The notes beneath the pieces are model-generated. The model searched no databases, had not been told where the DNA came from, and was given only the letters and a program-made list of their open reading frames with translations. The position numbers were made by a program, and so were the translations under genes. Of a stretch of 64,000 nt of DNA, positions 1-7,745 are shown piece by piece (position 1 is the stretch's first letter; the number at the start of each line of letters is the position of its first letter). Origin of the DNA: MFD01275-c22 sp963705885. GTDB taxonomy: Bacteria; Actinomycetota; Actinomycetes; JACCUZ01. The stretch covers positions 2,108,001 to 2,172,000 of the forward strand of contig OY970120.1 in the NCBI GenBank assembly GCA_963705885.1, written 5' to 3'.

Positions 1-78
1 GATACGGAGCCCGATGAGGAACACCGCGATCTTCCCGTCGTGCCCGTGCGTCCAGCGGCCCTGGTTGAGGTCGGTCAT
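1..78 (-). CDS. DUF4188-family protein, N-terminal fragment
   Basis: The first 26 residues of a gene that runs off the left edge. The ATG is the reverse complement of 76-78. The visible peptide contains a GKIAVFLIGLRI stretch, which resembles the start of DUF4188 (monooxygenase-like, dimeric ferredoxin-fold) proteins. It is divergent from the MerR-type regulator at 162, and the 83 bp between them hold two operator-like inverted repeats, so the regulator probably controls this gene. Only the N-terminus is visible, so the family call is an inference from a short match. Confidence 0.55.
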   Translation of the reverse strand, partial: MTDLNQGRWTHGHDGKIAVFLIGLRI

Positions 79-87
79 CGCTTCTCC

Positions 88-131
88 TTGGATAGTGATA
101 CTACCCAATATTGGATAGCGATACTATCCAG
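88..131. promoter_or_regulatory. Tandem MerR-type operator in a divergent promoter
   Basis: Two near-identical imperfect inverted repeats occupy 88-108 and 111-131, 23 bp centre to centre. Each reads TTGGATAG, then a 5-nt middle, then CTAyCCAR. They fill the gap between the divergent DUF4188 start (78) and the regulator start (162). Long dyads in a divergent intergenic region are typical of MerR-family regulators acting on their own and a neighbouring promoter. The AT-rich composition stands out against the surrounding DNA. Confidence 0.75.
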
Positions 132-161
132 TCAAGGCCTGGGCGGCAGAAAGGTGATCGG

Positions 162-806
162 ATGCGGATCTCCGAGCTGGCGCGGTCTGCCGACGTCCCG
201 CTCCCGACGGTGAAGTTCTACCTGCGGGAAGGGCTGCTGCCGCCGGGCCGGGCGACCGGGGCGACCCAGGCGCAGTACGACGACGCCCACCGTCGGCGGC
301 TGGTGCTGATCCGGGTGCTCATCGGTGTCGGCGGCCTGTCCCTGGCCGAGACCCGCGAGGTGCTGGGCTGCATGGACGACGTCCGCGGCTACCTGCCCGG
401 CCGGATGCACTCGGCGGTCGGGGCGGCGTTCACCGCACTTCCGCCGACGCCGCCGGACATCGAGCCGAGGCGGTCGGCCGCGCTCGTCGCCGAGCTCGGT
501 TGGCGCGTGCACCCGGAGGCACCGGCGCTGCGGTCGCTGGAGGAGGCCCTGGAAGCGCTCGACGCCATCGGGCACCCGGCGACGGAGACCCTGCTCCATG
601 GCTATGCCGACGCCGCGCGCCGTGCGGCCGACCTCGACGTCGCGACCGTTCCCGACGACTCCCCGGAGGCAGCGGCGACCACCGTGGTCATCTCGACCCT
701 GCTCTACGAGCCGGTCCTGCTGGCGCTGCGACGGCTCGCTCAGGAGGCCGCGTCGGCCGACCGGTTCGGGCTCGAGGGGGATGCGCTCACGCCCACTGGC
801 GGCTAG
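162..806 (+). CDS. MerR-family transcriptional regulator
   Basis: A 214-residue DNA-binding regulator. The N-terminus (MRISELARSADVPLPTVKFY, then LREGLLPPGR) is the winged helix-turn-helix of MerR proteins, covering roughly residues 1-70. The C-terminal part is Ala/Leu-rich and lacks an obvious Cys pair for metal sensing, so the effector is unknown. The ATG at 162 follows a purine-rich AGAAAGG at 148-154; an in-frame upstream TTG at 111 lies inside the operator and is rejected. It is divergent from a DUF4188 gene, a likely target. A probable 6-bp stem hairpin at 799-813 sits at its 3' end, before the convergent gene. Confidence 0.88.
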   Translation: MRISELARSADVPLPTVKFYLREGLLPPGRATGATQAQYDDAHRRRLVLIRVLIGVGGLSLAETREVLGCMDDVRGYLPGRMHSAVGAAFTALPPTPPDIEPRRSAALVAELGWRVHPEAPALRSLEEALEALDAIGHPATETLLHGYADAARRAADLDVATVPDDSPEAAATTVVISTLLYEPVLLALRRLAQEAASADRFGLEGDALTPTGG

Positions 807-841
807 CAGCCGCGCGGGTAGCCGCCCGGATGTGCCCGGCG

Positions 842-1231
842 TCAGCTCCAGAACTCGTCGACGAGGTACTGCTCGCCGCTGGTGCTCCAGGCTTCGGTGA
901 CCCGGCCGCCGTGCACGTGGAAGAGCAGGATTCCGGAGTCCCGTAGCGACTTGCCGCCGCGCTCGGCGGTCGCCGTGGTCGCCGCGAAGACGTGCTCGTC
1001 GTTGCCCACGACGTCGTGCACGTCGTTGACGAACGTACCGCCGGTCTCCTGGGCGATCCGCCCGAAGAAGGTGAGGATCTCGTCGACGCCCTTGTAGCTG
1101 CCGGAGAGTGGGTTGCGTCCGGAGAAGTGCCAGATGGCGTCGGGCGCGATGAGGCGGCGCAGCGTGTCCATGTCGCCTGCCGCGAACGCCGCGAACCCGT
1201 CACGGACGAGCTTCTCGTTGGGGTGTGCCAT
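842..1231 (-). CDS. SnoaL-like/NTF2-fold protein
   Basis: A 129-residue single-domain protein with the layout of SnoaL-like polyketide-cyclase or NTF2-fold proteins: an N-terminal helix pair (KLVRDGFAAFAAGDMDTLRR), a DAIWHFSG strand, a YKGVDEILTFF helix and a C-terminal strand pattern with GGRVTEAW. Such folds bind small hydrophobic ligands or act as isomerases or hydrolases. The substrate cannot be told from sequence. It is convergent with the MerR gene and 209 bp from glnA; the rest of that gap shows no gene. Confidence 0.8.
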   Translation of the reverse strand: MAHPNEKLVRDGFAAFAAGDMDTLRRLIAPDAIWHFSGRNPLSGSYKGVDEILTFFGRIAQETGGTFVNDVHDVVGNDEHVFAATTATAERGGKSLRDSGILLFHVHGGRVTEAWSTSGEQYLVDEFWS

Positions 1232-1440
1232 GGTGGCGGCTCCTGGCTGGGGGACGGTCTCTTGTCCGGTCTACTCGCCCTGCGCCGAGCCAACAACCCC
1301 TACAACCCGCGTCAGCAAGGACCGAGGCGGCACGAGACCGGGCACCGCATGCCTGCGCGACAGGACGCAGGCGGGCCGACTCGCCCACCTACGCCCTATC
1401 GCGCCACCGAAGCCGGTAGTGGTGCTCGCGACCGGGTTGC

Positions 1441-2865
1441 TCAGATGTCGAAGTAGAGCTCGAACTCGTGGGGGTGCGGGCGCAGCCGGATCGGGTCGAC
1501 CTCGTTGGTCCGCTTCCAGTCGATCCAGGTCTCGAGGAGGTCCTCGGTGAAGACCCCGCCCTCGGTCAGGTAGGCGTTGTCCTCCTCGAGCGCGTCCAGC
1601 ACGGCCGGCAGCGACGAGGGCACCTGCGAGATCTCGGCGTGCTCGTCCGGCGGCAGCTCGTAGAGGTCCTTGTCGACGGGCTGGTCGGGCTCGATCTTGT
1701 TGCGGATGCCGTCGACACCGGCCATGAGCATCGCCGAGAACGCGAGGTAGGGGTTCGACGATGGGTCGGGCACCCGGAACTCGATGCGCTTGGCCTTCGG
1801 GTTCGCCCCCGTGATCGGGATGCGGATGCAGGCCGAGCGGTTGCGCTGCGAGTAGACCAGGTTGACCGGCGCCTCGAAGCCCGGCACCAGACGGTGATAG
1901 CTGTTCATCGTCGGGTTGGTGAACGCCAGCAGGGACGGCGCGTGCTTGAGCAGCCCGCCGATGTAGTGCCGCGCCATGTCCGACAGGCCGGCGTAGCCCA
2001 GCTCGTCGTAGAACAGCGGCGAGCCGTCCTTCCACAGCGACTGGTGGCAGTGCATGCCGGAGCCGTTGTCACCGAAGAGCGGCTTGGGCATGAACGTGGC
2101 GGTCTTGCCGGCGGCCCACGCGACGTTCTTGATGATGTACTTGAACAGCATCAGCTGGTCGCCGGCGTGCAGCAGCGTGTCGAACTTGTAGTTGATCTCG
2201 GCCTGGCCGGCCGTGCCCACCTCGTGGTGCGCGCGCTCGACCTGGATGCCCGCGTTGCCCAGCGCCAGCGACATCTGGTCGCGCAGGTCGGCGTAGTGGT
2301 CGACCGGCGGGACGGGGAAGTAGCCGCCCTTGTAGCGCGTCTTGTAGCCGCGGTTGCCGCCCTCCTCGACGCGGCCGCTGTTCCACGCGCCCTCGATCGA
2401 GTCGATGTAGTAGTAGCCCGCGTTCTGCTTGGTCTCGAAGCGCACGTCGTCGAAGACGTAGAACTCCGCCTCCGGGCCGAAGTACGCGGTGTCCGCGATG
2501 CCCGAGCCCGCGAGGTAGGCCTCGGCCTTGGCCGCGATGTTGCGCGGGTCGCGGCTGTACGGCTCGTCGGTGAACGGGTCGACGATGGAGAAGTTCAGCG
2601 CGAGCGTCTTCTCGACCCGGAACGGGTCGAGGTAGGCCGTCTTCGGGTCGGGGATCAGCTTCATGTCCGACTCGTGGATCGCCTGGAACCCGCGGATCGA
2701 GGAGCCGTCGAACATCTGCCCGTTGACGAAGAAGTCCTCGGTGACCGACTCGGCCGGGACGTTGAAGTGCTGCATCACCCCGGGGAGGTCGCAGAACCGG
2801 ACGTCGACGAACTTCACGCCCTCGTCCTTGATGAAGCGCAGGACCTCGTCTGCGTTGCTGAACAT
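1441..2865 (-). CDS. glnA: Glutamine synthetase, type I
   Basis: Makes glutamine from glutamate, ammonia and ATP; the main ammonium-assimilating enzyme. At 474 residues it has the normal GS-I length. It begins with the beta-grasp domain (VDVRFCDLPGVMQHF) and carries the catalytic NGSGMHCHQSL motif, the NPTMNSY loop, and the adenylylation loop around Tyr402 (KDLYELPP), which indicates the adenylylated GlnE-regulated form (GS-I-beta class). Transcription is probably GlnR-activated, since two tandem GlnR boxes lie 60-97 bp upstream of the start. It stands alone as a single-gene unit. Confidence 0.97.
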   Translation of the reverse strand: MFSNADEVLRFIKDEGVKFVDVRFCDLPGVMQHFNVPAESVTEDFFVNGQMFDGSSIRGFQAIHESDMKLIPDPKTAYLDPFRVEKTLALNFSIVDPFTDEPYSRDPRNIAAKAEAYLAGSGIADTAYFGPEAEFYVFDDVRFETKQNAGYYYIDSIEGAWNSGRVEEGGNRGYKTRYKGGYFPVPPVDHYADLRDQMSLALGNAGIQVERAHHEVGTAGQAEINYKFDTLLHAGDQLMLFKYIIKNVAWAAGKTATFMPKPLFGDNGSGMHCHQSLWKDGSPLFYDELGYAGLSDMARHYIGGLLKHAPSLLAFTNPTMNSYHRLVPGFEAPVNLVYSQRNRSACIRIPITGANPKAKRIEFRVPDPSSNPYLAFSAMLMAGVDGIRNKIEPDQPVDKDLYELPPDEHAEISQVPSSLPAVLDALEEDNAYLTEGGVFTEDLLETWIDWKRTNEVDPIRLRPHPHEFELYFDI

Positions 2866-2924
2866 CCATCCTCCTCGTCGAAGGCGGCCGGTGTGCCGTC
2901 TGCGGGGAACGCTAGGGCCGCCGG

Positions 2925-2962
2925 ATTTCCCGGCCGTGACCCTCGTGTTTCGCTCGTGTTAC
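2925..2962 (-). promoter_or_regulatory. Tandem GlnR boxes upstream of glnA
   Basis: Read on the minus strand, the segment is GTAAC-n6-GAAAC-n6-GTCAC-n6-GAAAT, with exact 6-nt spacers (half-sites at 2958-2962, 2947-2951, 2936-2940 and 2925-2929). This matches the actinobacterial GlnR consensus gTnAC-n6-GaAAC repeated twice (a1-b1-a2-b2), as known from Streptomyces glnA. The position, 60-97 bp before the glnA start, fits an activator site. One half-site departs from the consensus at its last base. Confidence 0.88.
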
Positions 2963-3014
2963 GCCTCCGGCCGGGGCGCCCGCCGCGGGCCGGGGACGGC
3001 CCAGGCTGCGACGG

Positions 3015-3020
3015 TACGCT
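3015..3020 (+). promoter_or_regulatory. -10 element of a probable leaderless transcript (RDD gene)
   Basis: TACGCT ends exactly 6 nt before the GTG start at 3027, so transcription would begin at or next to the start codon. No Shine-Dalgarno sequence is present. The same spacing recurs at many genes in this window. Confidence 0.55.
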
Positions 3021-3026
3021 GCACAG

Positions 3027-3503
3027 GTGGTCGACCGGAAGGACGTCGCGTCCTGGCTCGAGGGCCCGGGAGCGCGCCGCCCGCCGGGTCCCGAGCAGGC
3101 CTACGCGGGGGAGCGGCTCGGCCGGCCCCCCTCCGGCGTGGGCTCGGTGGCCGGGTTCGGGCCACGGCTCGTCGCGTTCCTGCTCGACTCGGTCATGTGC
3201 GCGGTCGTGGCCTGGGGCGTGCCGCGAGAGCCGGCGCTGACGACGCCGATCTTCGTGGCCGAGGTGCTGCTGCTGACCTGGCTGGCCGGGGGGTCGGCGG
3301 GGCAGCGCCTGTGGGGCCTGGCGGTCGTACGCCTCGACGGCAGCCCCGTCGGCCTGCCGCGGGCGGCGCTGCGCACCCTGCTCCTGGCACTGCTGGTGCC
3401 GGCGCTGATCTGGGACCGCGACGGACGGGGGCTGCACGACCGGGCGGCCGGGACCGTGGTCGTGCGGACGCGTGGGTCCGCGGAGCCGACGCCCGCCGCC
3501 TAG
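3027..3503 (+). CDS. RDD-family membrane protein
   Basis: A 158-residue protein with a cytoplasmic N-terminus rich in Gly and Pro, followed by an RDD-type domain: FGPRLVAFLLDSV (first helix with the Arg and Asp of the family), a second helix (FVAEVLLLTWLAG), GQRLWGLAVVRLDG, and a final hydrophobic segment with WDRDGRGLHDRAAG. RDD proteins are small polytopic membrane proteins of mostly unknown function. It is divergent from glnA and convergent with the DUF4191 gene, a neighbourhood shared by many actinobacteria. The GTG start is supported by the -10 box 6 nt upstream. Confidence 0.88.
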   Translation: MVDRKDVASWLEGPGARRPPGPEQAYAGERLGRPPSGVGSVAGFGPRLVAFLLDSVMCAVVAWGVPREPALTTPIFVAEVLLLTWLAGGSAGQRLWGLAVVRLDGSPVGLPRAALRTLLLALLVPALIWDRDGRGLHDRAAGTVVVRTRGSAEPTPAA

Positions 3504-3569
3504 GGCTGCTCGGATGCGGCTGCTGCCGCTCACCGGCACGGGGCCGGGGCACACGCAGGAGCGGGTGCG

Positions 3570-4277
3570 TCAGCCGCGCGGGCCGCGGGGCATGCGGGCG
3601 TTGCGCGGCATCGGGCCCTTGGGGATCGGCAGGTTCATGGTGCCCAGCGGCTTGAGCCGGCGGTTGACCTCGATCACCTGTGGCGTCTTGAGGTTGCGCG
3701 GCAGCTTCATCAGCTTGTTGTTCAGCTTGCGCAGCGGGACCTGGCCCTCCTCGTTGCCTGCCTGCAGGTCGTAGACCGGCACCTCGGGCACGAACCGGGT
3801 CACCTTCTTCTTCTCGATCGCGATCAGGTTGCTCACCCGGCCGGGCGACCCCTCGCCGACGAGCACGACCCCTGCCCTGCCCACGACCCGGTGCACGATG
3901 TCCTGGTTCTTGGTCACCGCCACCGCCGGCGTGACCGTCCAGCCCTTGCGCAGCATGTTCAGCGCCGCAGCCGCGGCGCCCGGCTGCCCGTCGACCTGGG
4001 AGAAGGCGGCCTTCTCGGCACGCTTGCCGAACACGATCGTGGCGGCCAGGAAGGCCGTCATCAGGCCCATGATCCCGACGTAGACCGGGTGCCCGACGAG
4101 GAAGCCGATCGCGAGCACGACCGCGAAGGTGAGGAAGCCCGCCGCCAGCGTCACCCAGCCGACCAGCGGGTCGACCTTGCGGGTCATCGTGTAGGCGGCC
4201 TTGATCTGGCCGATGCGGCTCGGCTTCTTCGGCGTCGCCGGGTCCTGGTCGCCGCCGCGCTTTCGCCTCAGTGCCAT
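3570..4277 (-). CDS. DUF4191-family membrane protein
   Basis: A 235-residue protein: a basic N-terminus (MALRRKRGGD), two adjacent transmembrane helices at about residues 38-60 and 64-84, then a long soluble part with AALNMLRKGWTVTPAVAV, GRAGVVLVGEG and a very basic Pro/Arg C-terminus. This is the layout of actinobacterial DUF4191, whose function is unknown; the usual neighbours are lipA and glnA, as here. The ATG at 4277 is preferred over a GTG two codons upstream. Confidence 0.85.
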   Translation of the reverse strand: MALRRKRGGDQDPATPKKPSRIGQIKAAYTMTRKVDPLVGWVTLAAGFLTFAVVLAIGFLVGHPVYVGIMGLMTAFLAATIVFGKRAEKAAFSQVDGQPGAAAAALNMLRKGWTVTPAVAVTKNQDIVHRVVGRAGVVLVGEGSPGRVSNLIAIEKKKVTRFVPEVPVYDLQAGNEEGQVPLRKLNNKLMKLPRNLKTPQVIEVNRRLKPLGTMNLPIPKGPMPRNARMPRGPRG

Positions 4278-4322
4278 GGGCACAGAGGATACGTGGCCGA
4301 CGGCGGTCGCCGGGCCGTCGGG

Positions 4323-4547
4323 TCAGGCGCTGCGGCGGCTCGTCCCGGGTGCCCGCCCCGACCGCTGGCGGGGGAGCGCGGCCAGCACCTCGGAGTCCTC
4401 GAGGAGACGCTGCTGGCGTGCCTCGAGGGCGAGCCGGGCGTTGCGCCGCGACCCCTCACCGACCTGGTGGGTGGCCGCTCGGACGGCGGTGCGGACGATC
4501 TCCGAGAACGTCGCCATCGCCGGCCACGTGGTGGCTGCTGGTGTCAT
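4323..4547 (-). CDS. Small conserved-type hypothetical protein
   Basis: A 74-residue Ala/Arg-rich, mostly helical protein between lipA and the DUF4191 gene. The ATG at 4547 has a GGAG ribosome-binding site five bases upstream; a second ATG at 4517 is possible but lacks one. The core (FSEIVRTAVRAATHQVGEGS) is amphipathic, with a basic tail. No function can be assigned. A small helical gene in this slot is, to my recollection, also found in Streptomyces, but I could not check this. Confidence 0.55.
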   Translation of the reverse strand: MTPAATTWPAMATFSEIVRTAVRAATHQVGEGSRRNARLALEARQQRLLEDSEVLAALPRQRSGRAPGTSRRSA

Positions 4548-4620
4548 GTCTCCACGCTGGACCCGCCGGGTTACCGGCAGATGTCCGCCGCGAAAAGCCT
4601 GGTGACGCGACGGATCGACG

Positions 4621-5559
4621 TCAGACGGTCGCGGCCGTCTCCCGCGCCTCGACGGCCTGCCGGTAGAGGCGGCCGGCGCGGTAGGACGAGCGGACGAGCG
4701 GGCCCGACATGACACCGGCGAAGCCGATCTCCTCGGCCTCGGCCTGCATCTCGACGAACTCCTCGGGCTTGACCCACCGGGTCACCGGGTGGTGGCGCGG
4801 CGACGGCCGGAGGTACTGCGTGATCGTGATGAGCTCGCAGCCGGCGGCGTGCAGGTCGCGCAGCGCCTGGCTGACCTCTGTGCGCTCCTCGCCCATGCCG
4901 AGGATGAGGTTGGACTTGGTGACCAGGCCGGCCGCGCGGGCCTGCGTGAGCACGTCCAGCGACCGGTCGTAGCGGAACGCGGGGCGGATGCGCTTGAAGA
5001 TGCGCGGGACCGTCTCGAGGTTGTGGGCCAGCACCTCGGGCCGCGAGTCGAACACCTCGGCCAGCTGGTCCGGGTTGCCGTTGAAGTCGGGGATGAGGTT
5101 CTCGACCCCGGTGCCGGGGTTGAGCGCGTGGATCTGCTTGACCGTCTCGGCGTAGAGCCAGGCGCCTCCGTCGGGCAGGTCGTCGCGGGCGACGCCGGTG
5201 ATCGTCGCGTAGCGCAGCCCCATGGCCTGCACCGACTCGGCGACCCGGCGGGGCTCGTCACGGTCGAGCGGGTCCGGCTTGCCGGTGTCGATCTGGCAGA
5301 AGTCGCAGCGCCGGGTGCACTGGTCGCCGCCGATGAGGAACGTGGCCTCGCGGTCCTCCCAGCACTCGAAGATGTTGGGGCAGCCGGCCTCCTCGCACAC
5401 CGTGTGCAGGCCCTCGCGCTTCACCAGGGACTTCAGCTCCTGGTACTCCGGGCCCATCGTCGCCCGGGTCTTGATCCACGGCGGCTTGCGCTCGATGGGG
5501 GTCTCGCTGTTGCGGACCTCCAGGCGCAGGAGCTTGCGGCCCTCCGGTGCGATGGTCAC
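4621..5559 (-). CDS. lipA: Lipoyl synthase
   Basis: A radical-SAM enzyme that inserts two sulfurs into octanoyl groups on lipoyl domains, forming lipoate. 312 residues. It carries both iron-sulfur clusters: auxiliary C55-x4-C60-x5-C66 (CEEAGCPNIFEC) and radical-SAM C81-x3-C85-x2-C88 (CTRRCDFC). The C-terminal RSSYRAG includes the conserved auxiliary-cluster serine. The GTG start follows TACCCT by 6 nt, suggesting a leaderless message. With lipB next door it supplies lipoate to the E2 protein encoded at 11039-12982. Confidence 0.97.
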   Translation of the reverse strand: MTIAPEGRKLLRLEVRNSETPIERKPPWIKTRATMGPEYQELKSLVKREGLHTVCEEAGCPNIFECWEDREATFLIGGDQCTRRCDFCQIDTGKPDPLDRDEPRRVAESVQAMGLRYATITGVARDDLPDGGAWLYAETVKQIHALNPGTGVENLIPDFNGNPDQLAEVFDSRPEVLAHNLETVPRIFKRIRPAFRYDRSLDVLTQARAAGLVTKSNLILGMGEERTEVSQALRDLHAAGCELITITQYLRPSPRHHPVTRWVKPEEFVEMQAEAEEIGFAGVMSGPLVRSSYRAGRLYRQAVEARETAATV

Positions 5560-5620
5560 CTCACCAGGGTACGTCGCCCGGCCGCCCGGCTGCGGCGCGG
5601 TACGTCGGCGAGGCCGGGCG

Positions 5621-6253
5621 TCAGCGGGGGAGCAGGACCTCGGTGAGGCGCTTGCGGACGTACGGCAGCGCCTCGGACACGGTCACGTCGCGCCCGGTCT
5701 CGCGCGACAGCGAGGTCACCGTCGCGTCCGGCAGGCCGCACGGCACGATGCGGTCGAACCACGTCAGGTCGCAGTCGCAGTTGAGCGCGAAACCGTGCAT
5801 CGTGACGCCCTGCGAGACCCGGACCCCGATCGCGGCGACCTTGCGGTCCTGCCCGCCGTCGGTGCCGAGCACCCAGACGCCCGAACGGCCCTCGACCCGG
5901 GTGGTCTCGACGCCCAGGTCGGCACAGGTCAGGATCAGCGCCTCCTCGACCCGGCGCACGTGCGAGACGACGTCGACCGGGTCGGGCAGCCGCACGATCG
6001 GGTAGCCCACGAGCTGGCCCGGGCCGTGCCAGGTGATCTTGCCGCCGCGGTCGACGTCGACGACGGGAGTCCCGTCCTGCGGCCGGTCACCGGGTGCGGT
6101 GCGCTTGCCGGCGGTGTAGACGGGCGGGTGCTCGAGCAGCAGGACGGTGTCGGGCGCGGTGCCCTCGGCGCGCGCGGCGTGACGGCGTCGCTGCTCGGCC
6201 CAGGCCTCGTCGTAGGGCACGAGGCCCAGCTCGGCGAAGTCCGGTCCGGCCAC
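5621..6253 (-). CDS. lipB: Octanoyl-[acyl-carrier protein]:protein octanoyltransferase
   Basis: Transfers octanoyl from ACP to lipoyl-domain lysines, the step before LipA. 210 residues. Motifs: the substrate pocket RGGKITWHGPGQLVGYP, the catalytic Lys138 (RKVAAIGVR) and Cys172 (VPCGLP), and VTMHGFALN. The GTG start is 6 nt after a TACGCT box and shares a 50-bp divergent promoter with the oxidoreductase at 6304. lipA lies 61 bp downstream in the same direction. Confidence 0.96.
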   Translation of the reverse strand: MAGPDFAELGLVPYDEAWAEQRRRHAARAEGTAPDTVLLLEHPPVYTAGKRTAPGDRPQDGTPVVDVDRGGKITWHGPGQLVGYPIVRLPDPVDVVSHVRRVEEALILTCADLGVETTRVEGRSGVWVLGTDGGQDRKVAAIGVRVSQGVTMHGFALNCDCDLTWFDRIVPCGLPDATVTSLSRETGRDVTVSEALPYVRKRLTEVLLPR

Positions 6254-6259
6254 CCCTCG

Positions 6260-6297
6260 AGCGTACGCGGACCGGCCGGCCCACCCGCCCGTACGCT
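6260..6297. promoter_or_regulatory. Back-to-back -10 elements, lipB / oxidoreductase
   Basis: On the minus strand TACGCT (6260-6265) lies 6 nt before the lipB GTG. On the plus strand TACGCT (6292-6297) lies 6 nt before the ATG at 6304. Both genes would be leaderless, with the promoters facing away from each other within 50 bp. Confidence 0.55.
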
Positions 6298-6303
6298 CGC
6301 CGC

Positions 6304-7329
6304 ATGACGGACCTGCGCGTCGGACTGGTCGGCTACGGCATGGCTGGCCGCGACATCCACGCCCCGCTGCTGCGGGCCGCGGACGGCCTGCGTGTCACCC
6401 GGGTGGTCACCCGTGACCCGGGGCGCAGCGCCCAGGCCCGGGAGGACGACGACGGCGTCGAGGTCGTCGCGTCCGTGGGCGACCTGCTGGCCGGCGCGGC
6501 GGCTCCGGACCTGGTGGTCGTGGCCTCCCCGAGCGGGCTGCACGTCGAGCACGCGCTGGCCGCGGTCGAGGCCGGCGTGCCCGTCGTGGTCGACAAGCCG
6601 CTGGCCACCGACCCGGCGTCGGCGCGGTCGCTGGTCGCCCGCGCGCGGGAGCGGGGCGTGCCGATCGTTGTGTTCCAGAACCGCCGCTGGGACCCGGCGC
6701 ACCTCACCGCCCGGGCGGTCCTGGGGACGGGCACTCTGGGCGAGCCGGTGCGCTACGAGGCGCGCTTCGAGCGGTGGCGGCCGGTGCCCAAGGCGCGCTG
6801 GCGGGAGAACGAGACCAGCGAGGAGGGCGGCGGCCTGCTCATGGACCTGCAGTCCCACCTCGTCGACGGCGCGCTCGACCTGTTCGGCCCCGTGGGGTCG
6901 GTCTACGCCGAGCTCGCGTCGATCACCACCGTGGGGGACGACGTGTCCTTCCTGGCGCTGCACCACCGCTCCGGCGTGCGCAGCCACCTCGCCGCGACGT
7001 CGCTGGCCGCGGCGCCGGGGCCGCGGACGCGGGTCCTCGGGCGGGCGGGCGCCTACCTGGTGGCGGGCACGGAGGGCGAGCCGACGGCGTACGAGGAGTG
7101 GGCCGACGTCGACGGCGACCACCGGGGGTGGCTCGTGCGCGGCGAGGACCGTGAGCCGGTGCCTCGCGCGCCCGGCGGCTGGGAGGACTTCTACCCGGCC
7201 GTGGTGTCCATGCTGCGGCAGGGCAGCCCGTCCCCCGTGGACCCCGACGACGTCCTGCGCGGGCTGGACGTGCTGGAGGCCGCGCGGCGCTCGGCCCGCG
7301 AGGGCGTGGTCGTCGACCTTCCCGGATGA
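6304..7329 (+). CDS. Gfo/Idh/MocA-family oxidoreductase
   Basis: A 341-residue NAD(P)-dependent oxidoreductase. The N-terminal Rossmann fold begins VGLVGYGMAGRDIHAPLL. The conserved PLATDPASAR segment, with its Lys (VVDKPL), is near residues 95-105, and the C-terminal alpha/beta domain includes GGGLLMDLQSHLVDGALDLF, with the usual His of this family. Substrates range over sugars and inositols and cannot be told here. The ATG at 6304 is set by the -10 box 6 nt upstream; the reading frame stays open further upstream but lacks family similarity. Confidence 0.9.
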   Translation: MTDLRVGLVGYGMAGRDIHAPLLRAADGLRVTRVVTRDPGRSAQAREDDDGVEVVASVGDLLAGAAAPDLVVVASPSGLHVEHALAAVEAGVPVVVDKPLATDPASARSLVARARERGVPIVVFQNRRWDPAHLTARAVLGTGTLGEPVRYEARFERWRPVPKARWRENETSEEGGGLLMDLQSHLVDGALDLFGPVGSVYAELASITTVGDDVSFLALHHRSGVRSHLAATSLAAAPGPRTRVLGRAGAYLVAGTEGEPTAYEEWADVDGDHRGWLVRGEDREPVPRAPGGWEDFYPAVVSMLRQGSPSPVDPDDVLRGLDVLEAARRSAREGVVVDLPG

Positions 7330-7416
7330 GAGCGGCGCCGGCTGTCGAATCCGCGGTCGCCCGCTCGTCGCTAGGTTGAGGACGCGGACAGCGCGTCCGC
7401 GACGAAGGGAGCCCTC

Positions 7417-7740
7417 ATGGGCAAGTACATCTACCTGTACCGCGGTCCGGCCACGGCGCCGGACGAGATGGGCGAGGCGGCCACGGCCGAGATCATGGCC
7501 GCCTGGGAGAAGTGGATGGGCGGCCTCGGGTCGGCCCTCGCGGACGGCGGTGCGCCGTTCGGGCAGCGGTCCGCGGTGTCCGACGACGGCAAGAGCGCCG
7601 CACCGAGCGACCTCAACGGCTACACCATCGTCGAGGCGGACAGCCTCGAGGCCGCGCAGAAGCACGCCGACGACCACCCGTTCCTCAGCGAGGGGAAGGG
7701 CCGGTTCACGCTGGAGGTCTTCGAGCTCGTCCCGATGTAG
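7417..7740 (+). CDS. YciI-like (DGPF-type) protein
   Basis: A 107-residue single-domain protein with the ferredoxin-like pattern of YciI/YCII-related proteins: an N-terminal strand KYIYLYRGPA, a helix AAWEKWMGGLGSALADGG, then LNGYTIVEADSLEAAQKHA, in which the last motif is the family's second helix. Family members are proposed catalysts or accessory proteins with a His-Asp pair; the role is unknown here. Start ATG 7417 with GAAGGGAG upstream. An inverted repeat (CGCGGAC, 5-nt loop, GTCCGCG) lies in its 5' region. Confidence 0.8.
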   Translation: MGKYIYLYRGPATAPDEMGEAATAEIMAAWEKWMGGLGSALADGGAPFGQRSAVSDDGKSAAPSDLNGYTIVEADSLEAAQKHADDHPFLSEGKGRFTLEVFELVPM

Positions 7741-7745
7741 CCGGC

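Noticed and set aside
1232..1440. Small gene between the NTF2-fold gene and glnA
   Set aside because: Short frames exist on both strands, but none has a ribosome-binding site or sensible composition; glnA's 3' end lies at 1441.
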